The notes beneath the pieces are model-generated. The model did not search any database. It had not been told where the DNA came from and worked only from the letters and a program-made list of their open reading frames with translations. DNA of 64,000 bases from Methylobacillus glycogenes JCM 2850 (GTDB taxonomy: Bacteria; Pseudomonadota; Gammaproteobacteria; Burkholderiales; Methylophilaceae): contig NZ_BAMT01000009.1 in NCBI RefSeq assembly GCF_000617925.1, positions 1-64,000 on the forward strand, in the 5' to 3' direction. Below are positions 28,787 to 38,658 of this stretch, piece after piece. Position numbers and translations under genes: made by a program. Positions within the stretch are counted from its first letter, which is position 1. Each line of letters opens with the position of its first letter.

Positions 28787-30049
28787 TTGAATAGCAGTAG
28801 GTTCAGGGCTGCTGTCCTGATCATGGTGTTGCTGTTACAGCCTGGCCTGTTGTCGGCAGAAGATTTCGACGCCTGGTTGCAGGCCTTCAAGCCTTATGCG
28901 CGTGAGCTGGGCATTAGCGAGCAGACGCTGGAGCAGGCTTTTGTCGATGCCAAGCCCATAGAACGGGTGGTGGAGCTGGATCAATCTCAGCCGGAGTTTA
29001 TCCAAACCTTCACAACTTATCTTCAGCGTAGGGTAACGCCCAAGCAAATCAGCCGTGGTCAGCAATTGCAGAGCGAGCAGGGCGCATTGTTACAGGCGGT
29101 GCAAGCGCGCTATGGCATACCTGCCCAGGTATTGCTGGCCTTCTGGAGCCTGGAAACCAATTACGGCCAGACCCGCGGCAACTTCCTGGTGCCGCATGCC
29201 CTGGCTACACTGGCGTATGAAGGACGCCGCCAGGCTTTCTTCCAAAGCCAGTTGGTTGATGCCTTGCGCATCATAGATCAGGGGCATATTGCCGCCAGCG
29301 ATATGCTGGGTTCCTGGGCTGGGGCTTTGGGTCATATGCAATTCATGCCTTCCACCTTTCTGGCCTATGCGGTTGACGGAGATGGCGACGGCAAGATAGA
29401 TGTCTGGAACTCCACTGCGGATGCCATGCATTCTGCCGGGCATTATCTGCAAGCCATGGGGTGGCAGGGCAGCAAGCCTATGATGGTGGAGGTGGTGCTG
29501 CCCGAGAATTTTGCCTGGCAAGACACTGGCCTGGGCAATAGGCGTAGTGTCAGCGCCTGGATGCAGGCCGGGGTGAGCCTGGCCATGCCAGATGCACTGC
29601 CAGCCAGTTTTCTTGCGGGCAACGACCAGGCCGCTGTAGTGCTGCCACAGGGCTGGCAGGGGCCAGCTTTTATGGTGTTTGATAACTTCAATATCATCAT
29701 GAAATGGAATCGCTCTACGCTTTATGCCTTGAGTGTGGCGCATTTGGCCAGCCGTCTAGCAGGTGGGCCAGCCTTGCAAGGTGGGCAACTGGCCGAGCAA
29801 GAGGCGGTCAGTATTGAGGCCATCAAACGCTTGCAGCAGCAACTCACTAGCCTGGGCTTTGATACCGAAGGTCATGACGGCCTGCCTGGCCCCAAAACCC
29901 AGGCCGCGATACGGGCTTATCAGCTTGCGCATGGGCTGCATGCCGATGCCTATGCCAGCCCCAGCCTGATACAAGAGGTGGCGCGCGCGGCTGCACTGGC
30001 GCAGGAACAGACTGAATTGATCCCGGGTTTTCCAGGTACCATGCCCTAG
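28787..30049 (+). CDS. Membrane-bound lytic murein transglycosylase, MltB family
   Basis: About 420 residues from a TTG at 28787 behind GAGGAGA. An N-terminal signal segment RAAVLIMVLLLQPGLLSA is followed by the SLT_2 domain. FWSLETNYGQTRGNF (about residue 125) includes the catalytic Glu, and AGALGHMQFMPSTFLAYAVDGDGDG is the family core. A C-terminal peptidoglycan-binding domain follows (SIEAIKRLQQQLTSLGF, GLPGPKTQAAIRAYQ). It cleaves glycan strands to 1,6-anhydromuropeptides in the periplasm. No lipobox cysteine is evident, so it may be soluble rather than a lipoprotein. Confidence 0.92.
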   Translation: MNSSRFRAAVLIMVLLLQPGLLSAEDFDAWLQAFKPYARELGISEQTLEQAFVDAKPIERVVELDQSQPEFIQTFTTYLQRRVTPKQISRGQQLQSEQGALLQAVQARYGIPAQVLLAFWSLETNYGQTRGNFLVPHALATLAYEGRRQAFFQSQLVDALRIIDQGHIAASDMLGSWAGALGHMQFMPSTFLAYAVDGDGDGKIDVWNSTADAMHSAGHYLQAMGWQGSKPMMVEVVLPENFAWQDTGLGNRRSVSAWMQAGVSLAMPDALPASFLAGNDQAAVVLPQGWQGPAFMVFDNFNIIMKWNRSTLYALSVAHLASRLAGGPALQGGQLAEQEAVSIEAIKRLQQQLTSLGFDTEGHDGLPGPKTQAAIRAYQLAHGLHADAYASPSLIQEVARAAALAQEQTELIPGFPGTMP

Positions 30050-30117
30050 GAAAGCTCAAAAGTAAGACTTAAATACTCGCCATTTTTTGATCAGAATTTA
30101 ACGCAAGGAGACAGCAT

Positions 30118-31131
30118 ATGAATCAAGCAAGAAAACTGCGATGGGGCATACTCGGTGCTGCTCGCGTCAACGAGCGCCTGTTGCCAGCGATAGTAGAAGC
30201 GGCCAATAGCGAGCTGGTAGCCATTGCCAGCCGCAGGCCGGGTGCGGCTGCGGCCACGCTGGAAAAACATGCGCCAGGCTTGGCAGGCGTGAATTGCTAT
30301 GACGACATGCAAGCGCTGCTTGACGATGAGCGCGTAGAGGCGGTTTACCTGCCTATGTCGAATCATGAGCATGCTGAATGGGCTTTGAAGGCCATTGCGC
30401 ATGGCAAGCATGTGCTGATTGAGAAACCACTGGCGCTGACTGTGGCGGATGTGGATGCCATCACCAAGGCGGCCAGTCAGCAGGGCGTCAAGGTCATGGA
30501 AGGCTTTATGTATGCTTTCCATCCGCAATACGCACGCGTACAAGAGTTGTTACGCTCTGGCGCAATAGGCGATATCAAGTTTGCGCGTGCCAGCTACTCC
30601 TTCATCATGAAGCCTGCCCGGCTTTATAGGCTGGAAAAGGATGTGGACCATGGGGGTGGCGCCATGTGGGATATTGGCCCTTACGCCATTCATTCCTTGC
30701 GCAGCTGTTTCGGCAGCGAACCCAAGAGCGTGATTGCTCAGGCGACCTACACCGAGAGTGGTGCCGATATTGCCACCAGCGGTGTGTTCGATTTCGGTAA
30801 TGGCCAGCATGGGCATTTTGATATCAGCTTCCAATGTTCACGTCGCTCAGAATATGAAGTCACTGGCAGCAAGGGCGGACTGAAGTGCCATACCGTCTGG
30901 CAGCAGGCGGGTGATGTGCCTGTAATCAGCTGGTGGACTGAAGATGGACGCCATTGGGAAGAGCGCTTGCCCGTGAGCAGTCATTTCATTCTGGAAATTG
31001 AGCATTTCAGTGATTGCGTGCTGCATGACAAGGCGCCATTCCTAACCTTGGCGGATGCACGTGCCAATGCTCAAGCTATCGTGGCTGCCATGCAATCTGC
31101 CGCTCAAGGTCATCGTATAGATATAGCTTAA
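30118..31131 (+). CDS. Gfo/Idh/MocA family oxidoreductase
   Basis: 337 residues, soluble. The N-terminal Rossmann motif WGILGAARVNERLLPA and the EKP motif (HVLIEKPLALT, about residue 97) that places the catalytic lysine are present. The C-terminal domain includes GGGAMWDIGPYAIHSLR. These enzymes oxidise or reduce sugars, inositols or related compounds with NAD(P). The substrate is unknown. AAGGAG precedes the ATG at 30118. A hairpin CCCTTCTGC/GCAGGAGGG lies about 30 bp beyond the stop. Confidence 0.9.
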   Translation: MNQARKLRWGILGAARVNERLLPAIVEAANSELVAIASRRPGAAAATLEKHAPGLAGVNCYDDMQALLDDERVEAVYLPMSNHEHAEWALKAIAHGKHVLIEKPLALTVADVDAITKAASQQGVKVMEGFMYAFHPQYARVQELLRSGAIGDIKFARASYSFIMKPARLYRLEKDVDHGGGAMWDIGPYAIHSLRSCFGSEPKSVIAQATYTESGADIATSGVFDFGNGQHGHFDISFQCSRRSEYEVTGSKGGLKCHTVWQQAGDVPVISWWTEDGRHWEERLPVSSHFILEIEHFSDCVLHDKAPFLTLADARANAQAIVAAMQSAAQGHRIDIA

Positions 31132-31284
31132 GTCATCAAAAATTATCTGCAGTTAAGCCCTTCTGCTGTTTGGCAGGAGGGTGGGCTGTAAAACTCAATG
31201 AAATCAATAGTAACTATTGATTTCTTGCTTTTATGAGGCAGTAGTTTACGCATTTCTAAGTCTTCTATATGCATCTATACTGGA

Positions 31285-31396
31285 TTTTTTGACATTAATT
31301 ACCCGCTTTAATAAGCAATTTATTTAACAATTAAAATTTAAGCGTGTATACTCCCGGCGTATTAATTACGCAATATTGTCTTTTTTGACATTAATT
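31285..31396 (+). repeat. Direct repeat TTTTTTGACATTAATT, two copies 96 bp apart
   Basis: TTTTTTGACATTAATT occurs exactly at 31285-31300 and 31381-31396 in the AT-rich promoter region of the heptosyltransferase gene. Each copy contains a perfect -35-like TTGACA. The region 31132-31408 otherwise holds no gene. The repeats could be paired regulator sites or a duplicated promoter. Confidence 0.65.
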
Positions 31397-31408
31397 GAAA
31401 GCCGGGAA

Positions 31409-32826
31409 ATGATGCCAGACCAGAATGCCAATACGCCTGAAATAAATGCTTCCAAAGTAGACTCACAAGTCGCCAATCAAGCATCCTCCGACCAGCACGA
31501 TCAGCCACCTCAGCCCCAGCAGAAACCAGCAGTGATGCAAGCCCGCCAGTGCGCATTTTTGTCGAGGCTGCGGAAATGCCCGTACTCACAGGGGCCAAGA
31601 ATATCCGCTATGACTTCAACTACGGCTGTCGCGTATTCCTGCCTGCCCGTACTGGCAAAATGCCACAGTGGCGGGTACGCATCAGCGACCTGGTAACGCG
31701 CAACGTCATATTTGAGACCTTGAGTGATGGCGGCCATATCCACACCACCAAGAAATACTATATTCCGCTGCACCTTGAAATTTGGCTGGGTGAAGAGTTA
31801 TTGCTAGACCACAAGATGGATCTCAGTGGGCGCAAAGTGCAGGTGCAATTGCCAGTGGGTACGCTGGGTGACGTGCTGGCATGGTTTCCTTATGCCGCGC
31901 GCTTTCAAGAAACCCATGGTTGCGAACTGACCTGTTTGATGGGGCAATACGCCATTGATATGTTTGCGCCGGAATACCCGCATATCCGCTTCCTCACTCC
32001 AGAGGCTGCTGAGTCAGTTCAGGGCGAGTTCTATGCCTCTTATCGCTTAGGTTTGTTCTTTGATGACTGGAGCTGTACACATCAACCAGTAGATTTTCGC
32101 TATGTGGGGCTGCACAAGACCGCTGGTCATATTCTGGGTGTGGACCCTAGCGAAATCGCGCCACGAGTGCATGCCTCCAGCAATGAACGCAGCATCAAAG
32201 AACCTTATGTCTGCATTGCTGTGCAAAGCTCCTCATTCTGCAAATACTGGAACAACCCAGGCGGCTGGGTGCAACTGGTCAAATGGCTTAAGGACTCAGG
32301 TTACCGTGTGTTATGCATAGACCGCGATGCCACCTGGGGGCAGGGCAGGGCTTGGATGTCTATCCCTCATGGGGCCGAAGATTTTACCGGACAACTGCCT
32401 TTGCCTGAGCGTGTGGCTTTGCTCAAGCATGCGGATTTCTTTGTTGGCCTTTCCAGTGGTCTCGCCTGGCTGGCCTGGGCTGCTGGCACACCTACCGTCA
32501 TGATCAGTGGCTTTACCCATCCTGAAAACGAATTTTATACGCCTTATCGCGTATTCAACCACCACACCTGCAATAGCTGCTGGAATGATCCGCGCCATAT
32601 GTGGAGCCATAATGACTTTTTCTGGTGCCCACGCCACAAGGACACACCTCGCGAGTTTGAGTGCACGCGCTTGATTACCCTGGATCACGTCAAGGGCTTG
32701 ATCAGCACCATTCCGGGTTTTCTCGGTCAAGGCGACACCACGGCCGCTGGCGCGAGCGAAGTGGTTGCCAAGCTGGTGCACGGCCCTGTGTCGAAGTCGA
32801 AAAAGCAGGTTGCTGATGTCAATTAA
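31409..32826 (+). CDS. Autotransporter strand-loop-strand O-heptosyltransferase (BAHT family; frameshifted near N-terminus)
   Basis: The main frame (to 32826) gives a glycosyltransferase with VQLPVGTLGDVLAWFPYAARFQ, the nucleotide-sugar half FFVGLSSGLAWLAWAAGTP and a C-terminal metal finger. The cysteines of HHTCNSCWND, FFWCPRH and EFECTRL match the four Cys that bind iron in TibC-type enzymes (family knowledge). It transfers ADP-heptose to serines of autotransporter adhesins. A Gln/Pro-rich leader starting MMPDQNANTPEI at 31409 joins by a one-base correction near 31535. No autotransporter target is seen nearby, so the substrate is elsewhere or different. Confidence 0.88.
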
Positions 32827-32902
32827 ACACAGGCATGCCTGGTGCCTGGCTTGCTGCTATGCACAAGCAAGCTTATCTAGCAGTGCAGGAGAGCCAGCTT
32901 AA

Positions 32903-33163
32903 ATGGACAACAAATCAAGCGCAGCCAACACTGATATGGGCATGGATAGCAAGCCTCTAGCCAGTGAGCAAAAGATGAGAATGGGTTGTATGCATTGCCA
33001 TAAGGTCATAGATGCCGATGCGAGCTATTGCAGTGGCTGCCAGTCTACCGATCCCTTTGGTATCAAGCGCCGCAAGGATAGATGGAAATTGCGCCTGTTA
33101 CTGGCCAGTGTGATGCTGCTGATGGGCTTGTGGTGTATCTACCGACTGGGTTTTCTTGATTAG
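32903..33163 (+). CDS. Small zinc-ribbon membrane protein, copy 1
   Basis: 86 residues. The cysteine pairs CMHC and CSGC (16 residues between the pairs) form a zinc-ribbon/rubredoxin-like knuckle, followed by DPFGIKRRKDRWK and one C-terminal membrane helix (LLLASVMLLMGLWCIY). The Lys/Arg run before the helix predicts a cytoplasmic ribbon. It lies 76 bp behind the heptosyltransferase and is followed by a shorter paralogue. The function is unknown. Confidence 0.82.
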   Translation: MDNKSSAANTDMGMDSKPLASEQKMRMGCMHCHKVIDADASYCSGCQSTDPFGIKRRKDRWKLRLLLASVMLLMGLWCIYRLGFLD

Positions 33164-33219
33164 CGCCAGTGTCGTGGCGATCTCTTCTATCTATCAATTT
33201 GCTTTAGGAAACTCACGCT

Positions 33220-33396
33220 ATGCCTCTGCTTGGATGTGTAGATTGCAACAAGGTTTTGAGCCCCACTACAGAGGTGTGCAGTGGCTGCCAGTCGCAGGAT
33301 CCTTTTGGCACTAAGCGCCGCGAAAAACGCTTCAAGCTCGTGTTGCTGCTGATGTTGATTCTGGGGGTGATCTCTGTGGGGATGACTAATACATGA
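33220..33396 (+). CDS. Small zinc-ribbon membrane protein, copy 2
   Basis: 58 residues from the ATG at 33220, 12 bases after TTTAGGAAA. It begins MPLLGCVDCNKVLSPTTEV and repeats the plan of its neighbour: CVDC, CSGCQSQDPFGTKRREKRF and a C-terminal membrane helix (LVLLLMLILGVISVG). The shared CSGCQS-DPFG-KRR block shows a tandem duplication. It lacks the charged N-terminal extension of copy 1. Confidence 0.82.
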   Translation: MPLLGCVDCNKVLSPTTEVCSGCQSQDPFGTKRREKRFKLVLLLMLILGVISVGMTNT

Positions 33397-33466
33397 GGCA
33401 TGAGCACTGGACTGAGCTTGACCCGGGCTGGCAGGCCTTAAACCAGATTAAATACAGGATGGGCAT

Positions 33467-34343
33467 ATGAGCGCAATGGAAATCGAGCTTGATGAACAGG
33501 GCATGTCTGAGAGTGAGCAGGGGCTGGCGAGCAAAGTTGCGTTCCCTTACAAACTTGTGAAATGTCGCCATGGGCTCATGCTGGCGAATACCATGGATTT
33601 CTACATAGCAATGGCCTGATCAAATATGGTGAATATAGCGAGTTGGAGTTTGTTGTATTGTCGCAATTGATCAATGGCAGCGGGGCAGTGGTGGAGGTGG
33701 GGGCTAATATCGGCGCTATCACCCTGGGCCTGGCCAGACGTGCTGCAGAGTTTGGCCAGACCGTGTATGCCTATGAGCCGCAGCCCTTTATTTTCCAGAA
33801 TCTGAATGCCAATCTGGCCTTGAATGCGCTCGCCAATGTGCGCGCCTATCCATTGGCCTGCGGTGCCAGCAATGCCGAGTTGTATTTCAGAGCACCTGAC
33901 TACATGCAGGAAAATAATTTTGGCTCAGTGTCACTACGCATGGAGGGGGATGCCCGCGATCAGCGGGTCGCTTGCGTCACCTTGGATGCGCACCTAGCGC
34001 AGGTGCAGGTCGCGCTGATCAAGCTGGATGTTGAGGGCTTTGAGCTGGAGGTACTCAAGGGCAGCCAGCAATTGATACAGCGCTGCAGGCCTGTTATTTA
34101 TTTCGAGAATGACCGTGTGCACTTGTCTGAAAGCTTGATCTGCTGGGTGCAAGCGCAGGGCTATCGTTTATGGTGCATACGCCACCCTTGTTCAATCCGA
34201 ATAATTTCAACGATTATCCGGAAAACCTCTATCCGTTTATCTCATCGTTCAACATGATTGCTCTGCCTGAGGAAAGTAATATAAGCATGAGTGGATTTGT
34301 TGAAGCCACAGATCCCGCCTATCACCCGCTCAAGACGGTTTAA
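33467..34343 (+). CDS. FkbM family methyltransferase (two frameshifts here)
   Basis: Three frames join into about 292 residues. The N-terminal part MSAMEIELDEQGMSESEQG runs to KCRHGLMLANTMDFYI. The main part (from about 33590) has NGLIKYGEYSELEFVVLSQL, the SAM site VVEVGANIGAITLGLA, and the core ALIKLDVEGFELEVLKG with the acidic EGFE of FkbM proteins. The last part (about 34190 to the stop at 34341-34343) gives LFNPNNFNDYPENLYPFI, a typical FkbM end. One base is missing at each junction. FkbM enzymes O-methylate sugars or polyketides, so it may methylate a glycan made with the neighbouring glycosyltransferase. AGGATGGG precedes the ATG at 33467. Confidence 0.85.
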
Positions 34344-34348
34344 GCAGT

Positions 34349-35256
34349 TTACAAAAGTTTGATGCCAGGCAAGCGCTCGGCGCAAGTATCGCGGATGATA
34401 CGCGCCAACTCCAGGGTGTAGGGCTTGGCCATGGTATCAACCATGCCTATAGCATGCAGTTCTGACCACAAGCCTGTGCCTATCGGCTTGGCAATCACGT
34501 ATTCGTGCTCCACATAGCTTTGTATGCCCCAGCTAGGCAGGGCGGCAACGCCGCGGCGGCTTGCGACCAATTGCATGATGGCAATGGTCAGCTCAGTTGT
34601 GCGGCGGTTGATGTTGATACCTGCTGGTTTCAGCACCTGACGTATCAGGTCTATACGTTCCTCGGGTACTGGATAAGTAATCAGGGTTTCTGTCTCGAAG
34701 TCTGCCGCCTGTAAGCGCGGCTTGTTGCGCAATTCATGCTCGGGCGGCAATACGGCCAGAATCTCAAACTTGAACAGCGGCATGCTGGCCAGTTCACGCT
34801 GCTTATCAGGCAGGCTGCCTATCACCAGATCGGCCTTGCTTCATGCAGCAAATGCCAGGGGTCGCTGTGAAAGCCTGCCACCAGATCCAACTCGACTTCA
34901 GGCCAGGCGCGCCTGAAGGCATCCATCACTGGCGTCAGCCAGTCAAAACAGGTGTGACATTCCAGCACCAGCCGCAACTCGCCAGATTGGTCACTCTTGA
35001 GGCGTATCAAGTCACGCTCGGCCTTACCCAGGCTTTCCAGCACTTCGCGTGCCAATGCCAGCAAGCGTTCGCCTGCCGGAGTGAAGCGTATGCCATGGGC
35101 GGTGCGCTGGAACAGCGTGATGTCGTAATGGGTTTCCAACACGCGTATCTGATGTGAGAGGGCGGATTGCGTGAGAAACACGCGTTCAGCGGCATGGGCC
35201 AGCTTGCCAGTGTCGGCAATAGCGAGCATGGATTTGAGATGACGGATTTCCAGCAT
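34349..35256 (-). CDS. metR: LysR-type regulator MetR (frameshifted here)
   Basis: About 302 residues over two frames (34822-35256 and 34349-34825). The N-terminal winged helix is LEIRHLKSMLAIADTGKLAH with FLTQSALSHQIRVLE, followed by the effector domain ECHTCFDWLTPVMDAFR, a MetR hallmark, and SRRGVAALPSWGIQSYVEHE. One base is missing near 34840. MetR activates metE and metH with homocysteine as co-activator. It is divergent from metE, with a perfect MetR box between them, so assignment and target agree. Confidence 0.93.
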
Positions 35257-35299
35257 GATGAGCTTTCCTGTCCCGGTTTATCTTGATAAGGCTGTGATA

Positions 35300-35312
35300 T
35301 GAATTTAATTCA
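35300..35312. promoter_or_regulatory. MetR box between metR and metE
   Basis: TGAATTTAATTCA matches the MetR consensus TGAA-N5-TTCA exactly. It lies 44 bp upstream of metR and about 80 bp upstream of metE, where it can serve both genes. Confidence 0.8.
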
Positions 35313-35390
35313 AGTTTATCAAAAAAACTTTCGCTTTTTTAAAAAATTTGCCTGACCGACAATGCATGCCATCAACAAAAACAAGGAAGC

Positions 35391-37671
35391 ATGATGGCAA
35401 AAGCACATATTTTGGGTTACCCACGTATAGGTGAGAAACGCACTCTCAAGTTTGCACAAGAGGCTTACTGGAAAGGCGGCTTGACCGCAGCTGGGCTGCA
35501 AGAGGTAGGCAAAGGCTTACGTGAACAGCATTGGCAAAAGCAGAAGGCGGCTGGCCTGGATTTCATTACAGCGGGAGATTTCACCTTTTATGATCATGTG
35601 CTGGACACCGCCTTGCTGTTTGGGGCGGCGCCAACACGCTTTGGGTTTAGCGGTGATAATGCTCAGCCCCTGAGTGAGCAGGACTATTTTGCTTTGGCGC
35701 GGGGTAATGCGGCTCAACCAGCGATGGAAATGACCAAGTGGTTTGATACCAATTATCACTATCTGGTGCCAGAGCTGACGGTAGAAACGCGCTTTACCAT
35801 ACAGGCGCATGAGTTCTTGGCGCGGCTGGATGAAGCGCAGGCGCAAGGGCACCCGGTCAAGCCTGTGTTATTAGGCCCAGTCAGCCTGTTGTATTTAAGC
35901 AAGGCCAAGGGGGTAGAGCGTCTGGACTTGCTGGATCAGCTTGCCGAGCAATATGCCTTGTTGTTGCGCGAGTTGCAGCAGCGCAAAATCGAATGGTTGC
36001 AGATAGATGAGCCTATATTGGCGCTGGATTTGGACGATGCCTGGCTCAAAGCCTTGGAGCGTGCTTATGCCTGGTTCAGGGGCGCACGTCCCAAGATTCT
36101 GCTCAGCACCTATTTTGCCAACGTTGCCCGTTATCAGGCTATATCACCAATCTGCCATAGATGGCGTGCATATAGATCTGGTGCGGGCGCCGGAGCAATT
36201 GCAACCCTGGCTGAATGCCTTGCCTGGGCACTGGGTATTGTCGGCTGGCGTGATTGATGGCCGCAATATCTGGCGTAACGATCTGGATCAAAGTCTGGCT
36301 TTGCTGCAAGCCGCCGCAGCCAAGCTGGGTGAGCGCCTGTGGGTGGCTCCAAGTTGCTCTTTGCTGCATACGCCGGTGACTTTGGCGCATGAAGAGCAGC
36401 TGGATGCAGAGACGCGCTCCTGGCTGGCGTTTGCCGATGAGAAATTACTGGAGCTCAGTGTGCTGGTACGCGCCATCAATCAGGGTGAGCAAAGCGTGGC
36501 AAAAAATCTAGCGCTTTCCAGGGCGGCGATTGCATCACGTAGACAGTCCACACGGGTACATGCAGCGCCAGTGCAGGCCAGGCTGGCAGCGCTGTCTCAG
36601 CTGAATGAGGAGCGTGCGCAGCCTTATGCTGAACGGCGCAAAGTGCAAGCGGCTAGCCTGGGCTTACCTTTATTGCCTACCACCACGATAGGTTCCTTCC
36701 CGCAAACCGCAGAAATACGCGCCAGCCGTGCCGCCTTTAAAAAAGGTGAGTTGGCACAAACGCTGTATGAAACTGCAATGCAAGCGCATATTGCCCATGC
36801 CATACAAGAGCAGGAAGCTTTAGATATTGATGTGCTGGTGCATGGCGAGGCTGAGCGTAACGATATGGTGGAGTATTTTGGTGAGCAGTTAGCGGGCTAT
36901 GCCTTTACCCAGCATGGCTGGGTACAGAGTTATGGCTCGCGTTGCGTCAAGCCGCCAGTGATTTACGGCGATGTTTATAGGCCTGCACCCATGACAGTAG
37001 CTACCGCGCAATATGCCCAGTCGCTGACCACGCGCCCGGTCAAGGGCATGCTCACTGGCCCGGTTACCATGTTGCAATGGTCGTTTGTGCGCGATGACCA
37101 GCCGCGCCAACTGACCGCCTTGCAACTCGCTTTGGCGATACGCGATGAGGTGGATGATTTGCAAGGTGCAGGCATAGAGGTGATTCAGATTGATGAGCCT
37201 GCTTTCCGTGAAGGCCTGCCATTGCAGGGCGGCGAGTGGAAGCACTATCTGGAGTGGGCGGTGCGTGCATTCAAGCTCTCAGCCAGTGTGGCCCATGACA
37301 GCACGCAGATACATACCCATATGTGTTATTCGGAATTCAACGATATCTTGCCAGCGATTGCCGCCATGGATGCTGATGTCATCACCATAGAGACTTCACG
37401 CTCGCATATGGAATTGCTGGATGGTTTTGGTGAGTTTGCCTATCCCAACGAGATAGGGCCAGGGGTCTACGATATTCATTCCCCGCGAGTGCCTAGCACT
37501 GCCGAGATTGAAGCCTTGCTGCGCAGAGCCATACAGGTGATTCCGGTGGAGCGGCTATGGGTTAATCCAGATTGCGGACTCAAAACCCGCGCCTGGGAAG
37601 AAACCAGGCTGGCACTGATTAATATGGTGCAGGTGACCAAAGCCTTGCGCGAGGAGTTTGCAGCTGACTAA
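35391..37671 (+). CDS. metE: Cobalamin-independent methionine synthase (frameshifted here)
   Basis: It makes methionine from homocysteine with 5-methyltetrahydropteroyl-triglutamate as methyl donor. The N-terminal folate domain starts [20 protein letters not shown]. The catalytic half has [19 protein letters not shown] and the zinc ligands HTHMCYSEF (His and Cys), IETSRSH and [11 protein letters not shown] (third Cys). The frame changes near 36140-36165, where two single bases are missing about 20 bp apart (needed reading Y-Q-A-Y-I-T-N-L-P-I-D-G). Corrected length is about 760 residues, the norm. AAGGAAGC precedes ATGATG at 35391/35394. No B12 riboswitch is seen here; control is by MetR. Confidence 0.95.
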
Positions 37672-37733
37672 ACATGTCTGAGCTAGACATGTCTGAAGTT
37701 GTAATGCTGGCCAGGGATTAGGCCAGGTCACTT

Positions 37734-38111
37734 TCAGGCGGGTGGCAGGATGTCCAGGATTTCCCTGGCATCCTGTGGCCTCACAACACGTCCCACTTCC
37801 ACGCCGTTAAGCAAAGCAACTAAGGTCGGCCAGAGCTTGATGCTGAAACTACGCCCCAGTCGCTTGCCTTTGCCATCTTCAATCTTGATATGCATGAGCT
37901 TGCCGTGTTGTGTCTGCGCATCTTTATTCAAGGCCTCCATGATCAAAGGCTGAGCCGCTTTGCAGTAGCCGCACCAGCCAGCACCAAACTCAAGCAATAC
38001 CAAGCCAGGCATGGCATCAATGTCACCACGTGTGGGTTCTGTTACCGGCTGAATGGCTGGTGTAGCGGTGTCTTCGGGGAGTAGTTGGGATGGGGTCAAG
38101 GAATCTGTCAT
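37734..38111 (-). CDS. Thioredoxin-fold protein
   Basis: 125 residues. FGAGWCGYCKAAQPLIMEA carries the CxxC active site (CGYC), and the cis-Pro region is FSIKLWPTLVALLNGVEVGR. A hydrophilic N-terminal extension of about 25 residues precedes the fold. There is no signal peptide, so it is cytoplasmic. It lies next to nrdA on the opposite strand, so it could be one of the reductants of ribonucleotide reductase; that is inference from place only. Confidence 0.88.
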   Translation of the reverse strand: MTDSLTPSQLLPEDTATPAIQPVTEPTRGDIDAMPGLVLLEFGAGWCGYCKAAQPLIMEALNKDAQTQHGKLMHIKIEDGKGKRLGRSFSIKLWPTLVALLNGVEVGRVVRPQDAREILDILPPA

Positions 38112-38227
38112 GTCGGCTACCTTATTCTGGGATTTTTTACTACTGAAAATGGACAGAAAAAACGTAAAAAAATTTCGCTAAAATTTCTCTTTATAAATCC
38201 GGCATCTACAGACGTAAATAGTTTAAA

Positions 38228-38243
38228 TATCTATATGTAGTGT
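38228..38243 (+). promoter_or_regulatory. Candidate NrdR box upstream of nrdA
   Basis: TATCTATATGTAGTGT agrees with the NrdR consensus ACACTATATATAGTGT at 12 of 16 positions and lies just upstream of the riboswitch. NrdR boxes normally occur in pairs and I could not find a good second box, so confidence is limited. Confidence 0.4.
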
Positions 38244-38289
38244 TTTGCAAGCTACCTTACCCCATTTTATTGCGGTATAGTGCTTCCCA

Positions 38290-38500
38290 CTACGGTGCTC
38301 GATATGGCGTCCGCCACTATCGGGAACAGGGAATGCGAGCCAGGTGTAACCACCTGGAAAACCGCAGCTGCCCCCGCAACTGTAACCGGGGAGTTTTCCA
38401 TCATCAACAATACCACTGGGCTAGTAGGCTCAAGCTCGGGAAGGTCGATGGATAACAGTGATCCGGCAGCCAGGAAACCTGCCGTAGGTTTATTTGATAA
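38290..38500 (+). ncRNA. Cobalamin (adenosylcobalamin) riboswitch upstream of nrdA
   Basis: The leader carries the conserved elements in order. These are GGGAA (38329-38333 region), CCAGGTG and its partner CACCTGG, the B12-box core CTGCCCCCGCAACTGTAA (about 38371-38388), CCACTGG (38413-38419), CGGGAAGG and finally AGCCAGGAAACCTGCC (about 38469-38484). It ends about 160 bp before the nrdA start. By analogy with other cobalamin riboswitches it should reduce nrdAB expression when B12 is plentiful. The exact ends of the RNA are estimated by eye. Confidence 0.92.
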
Positions 38501-38658
38501 TGTTTGAGGCGGGGTGTCCTCGGCTGATTGGCTAGTCCTGGTATTGTCCAGATGCTGTCGGTCTGCTGGTTCATGCGCATGGGTTTGCTAGGCAAACCTG
38601 CCGATGGGGTATCGGTACGCATGTTATAGGATGTCTTGCTTCCTGACCGGGAGCCACG

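Noticed and set aside
31159-31184. Hairpin after the Gfo/Idh gene as a terminator
   Set aside because: The stem is good but no T-tract follows, so I mention it only under the gene.
37672-37700. ACATGTCTGA doubled after metE as a terminator or regulator site
   Set aside because: The repeat is short and forms no stable hairpin with a T-run.
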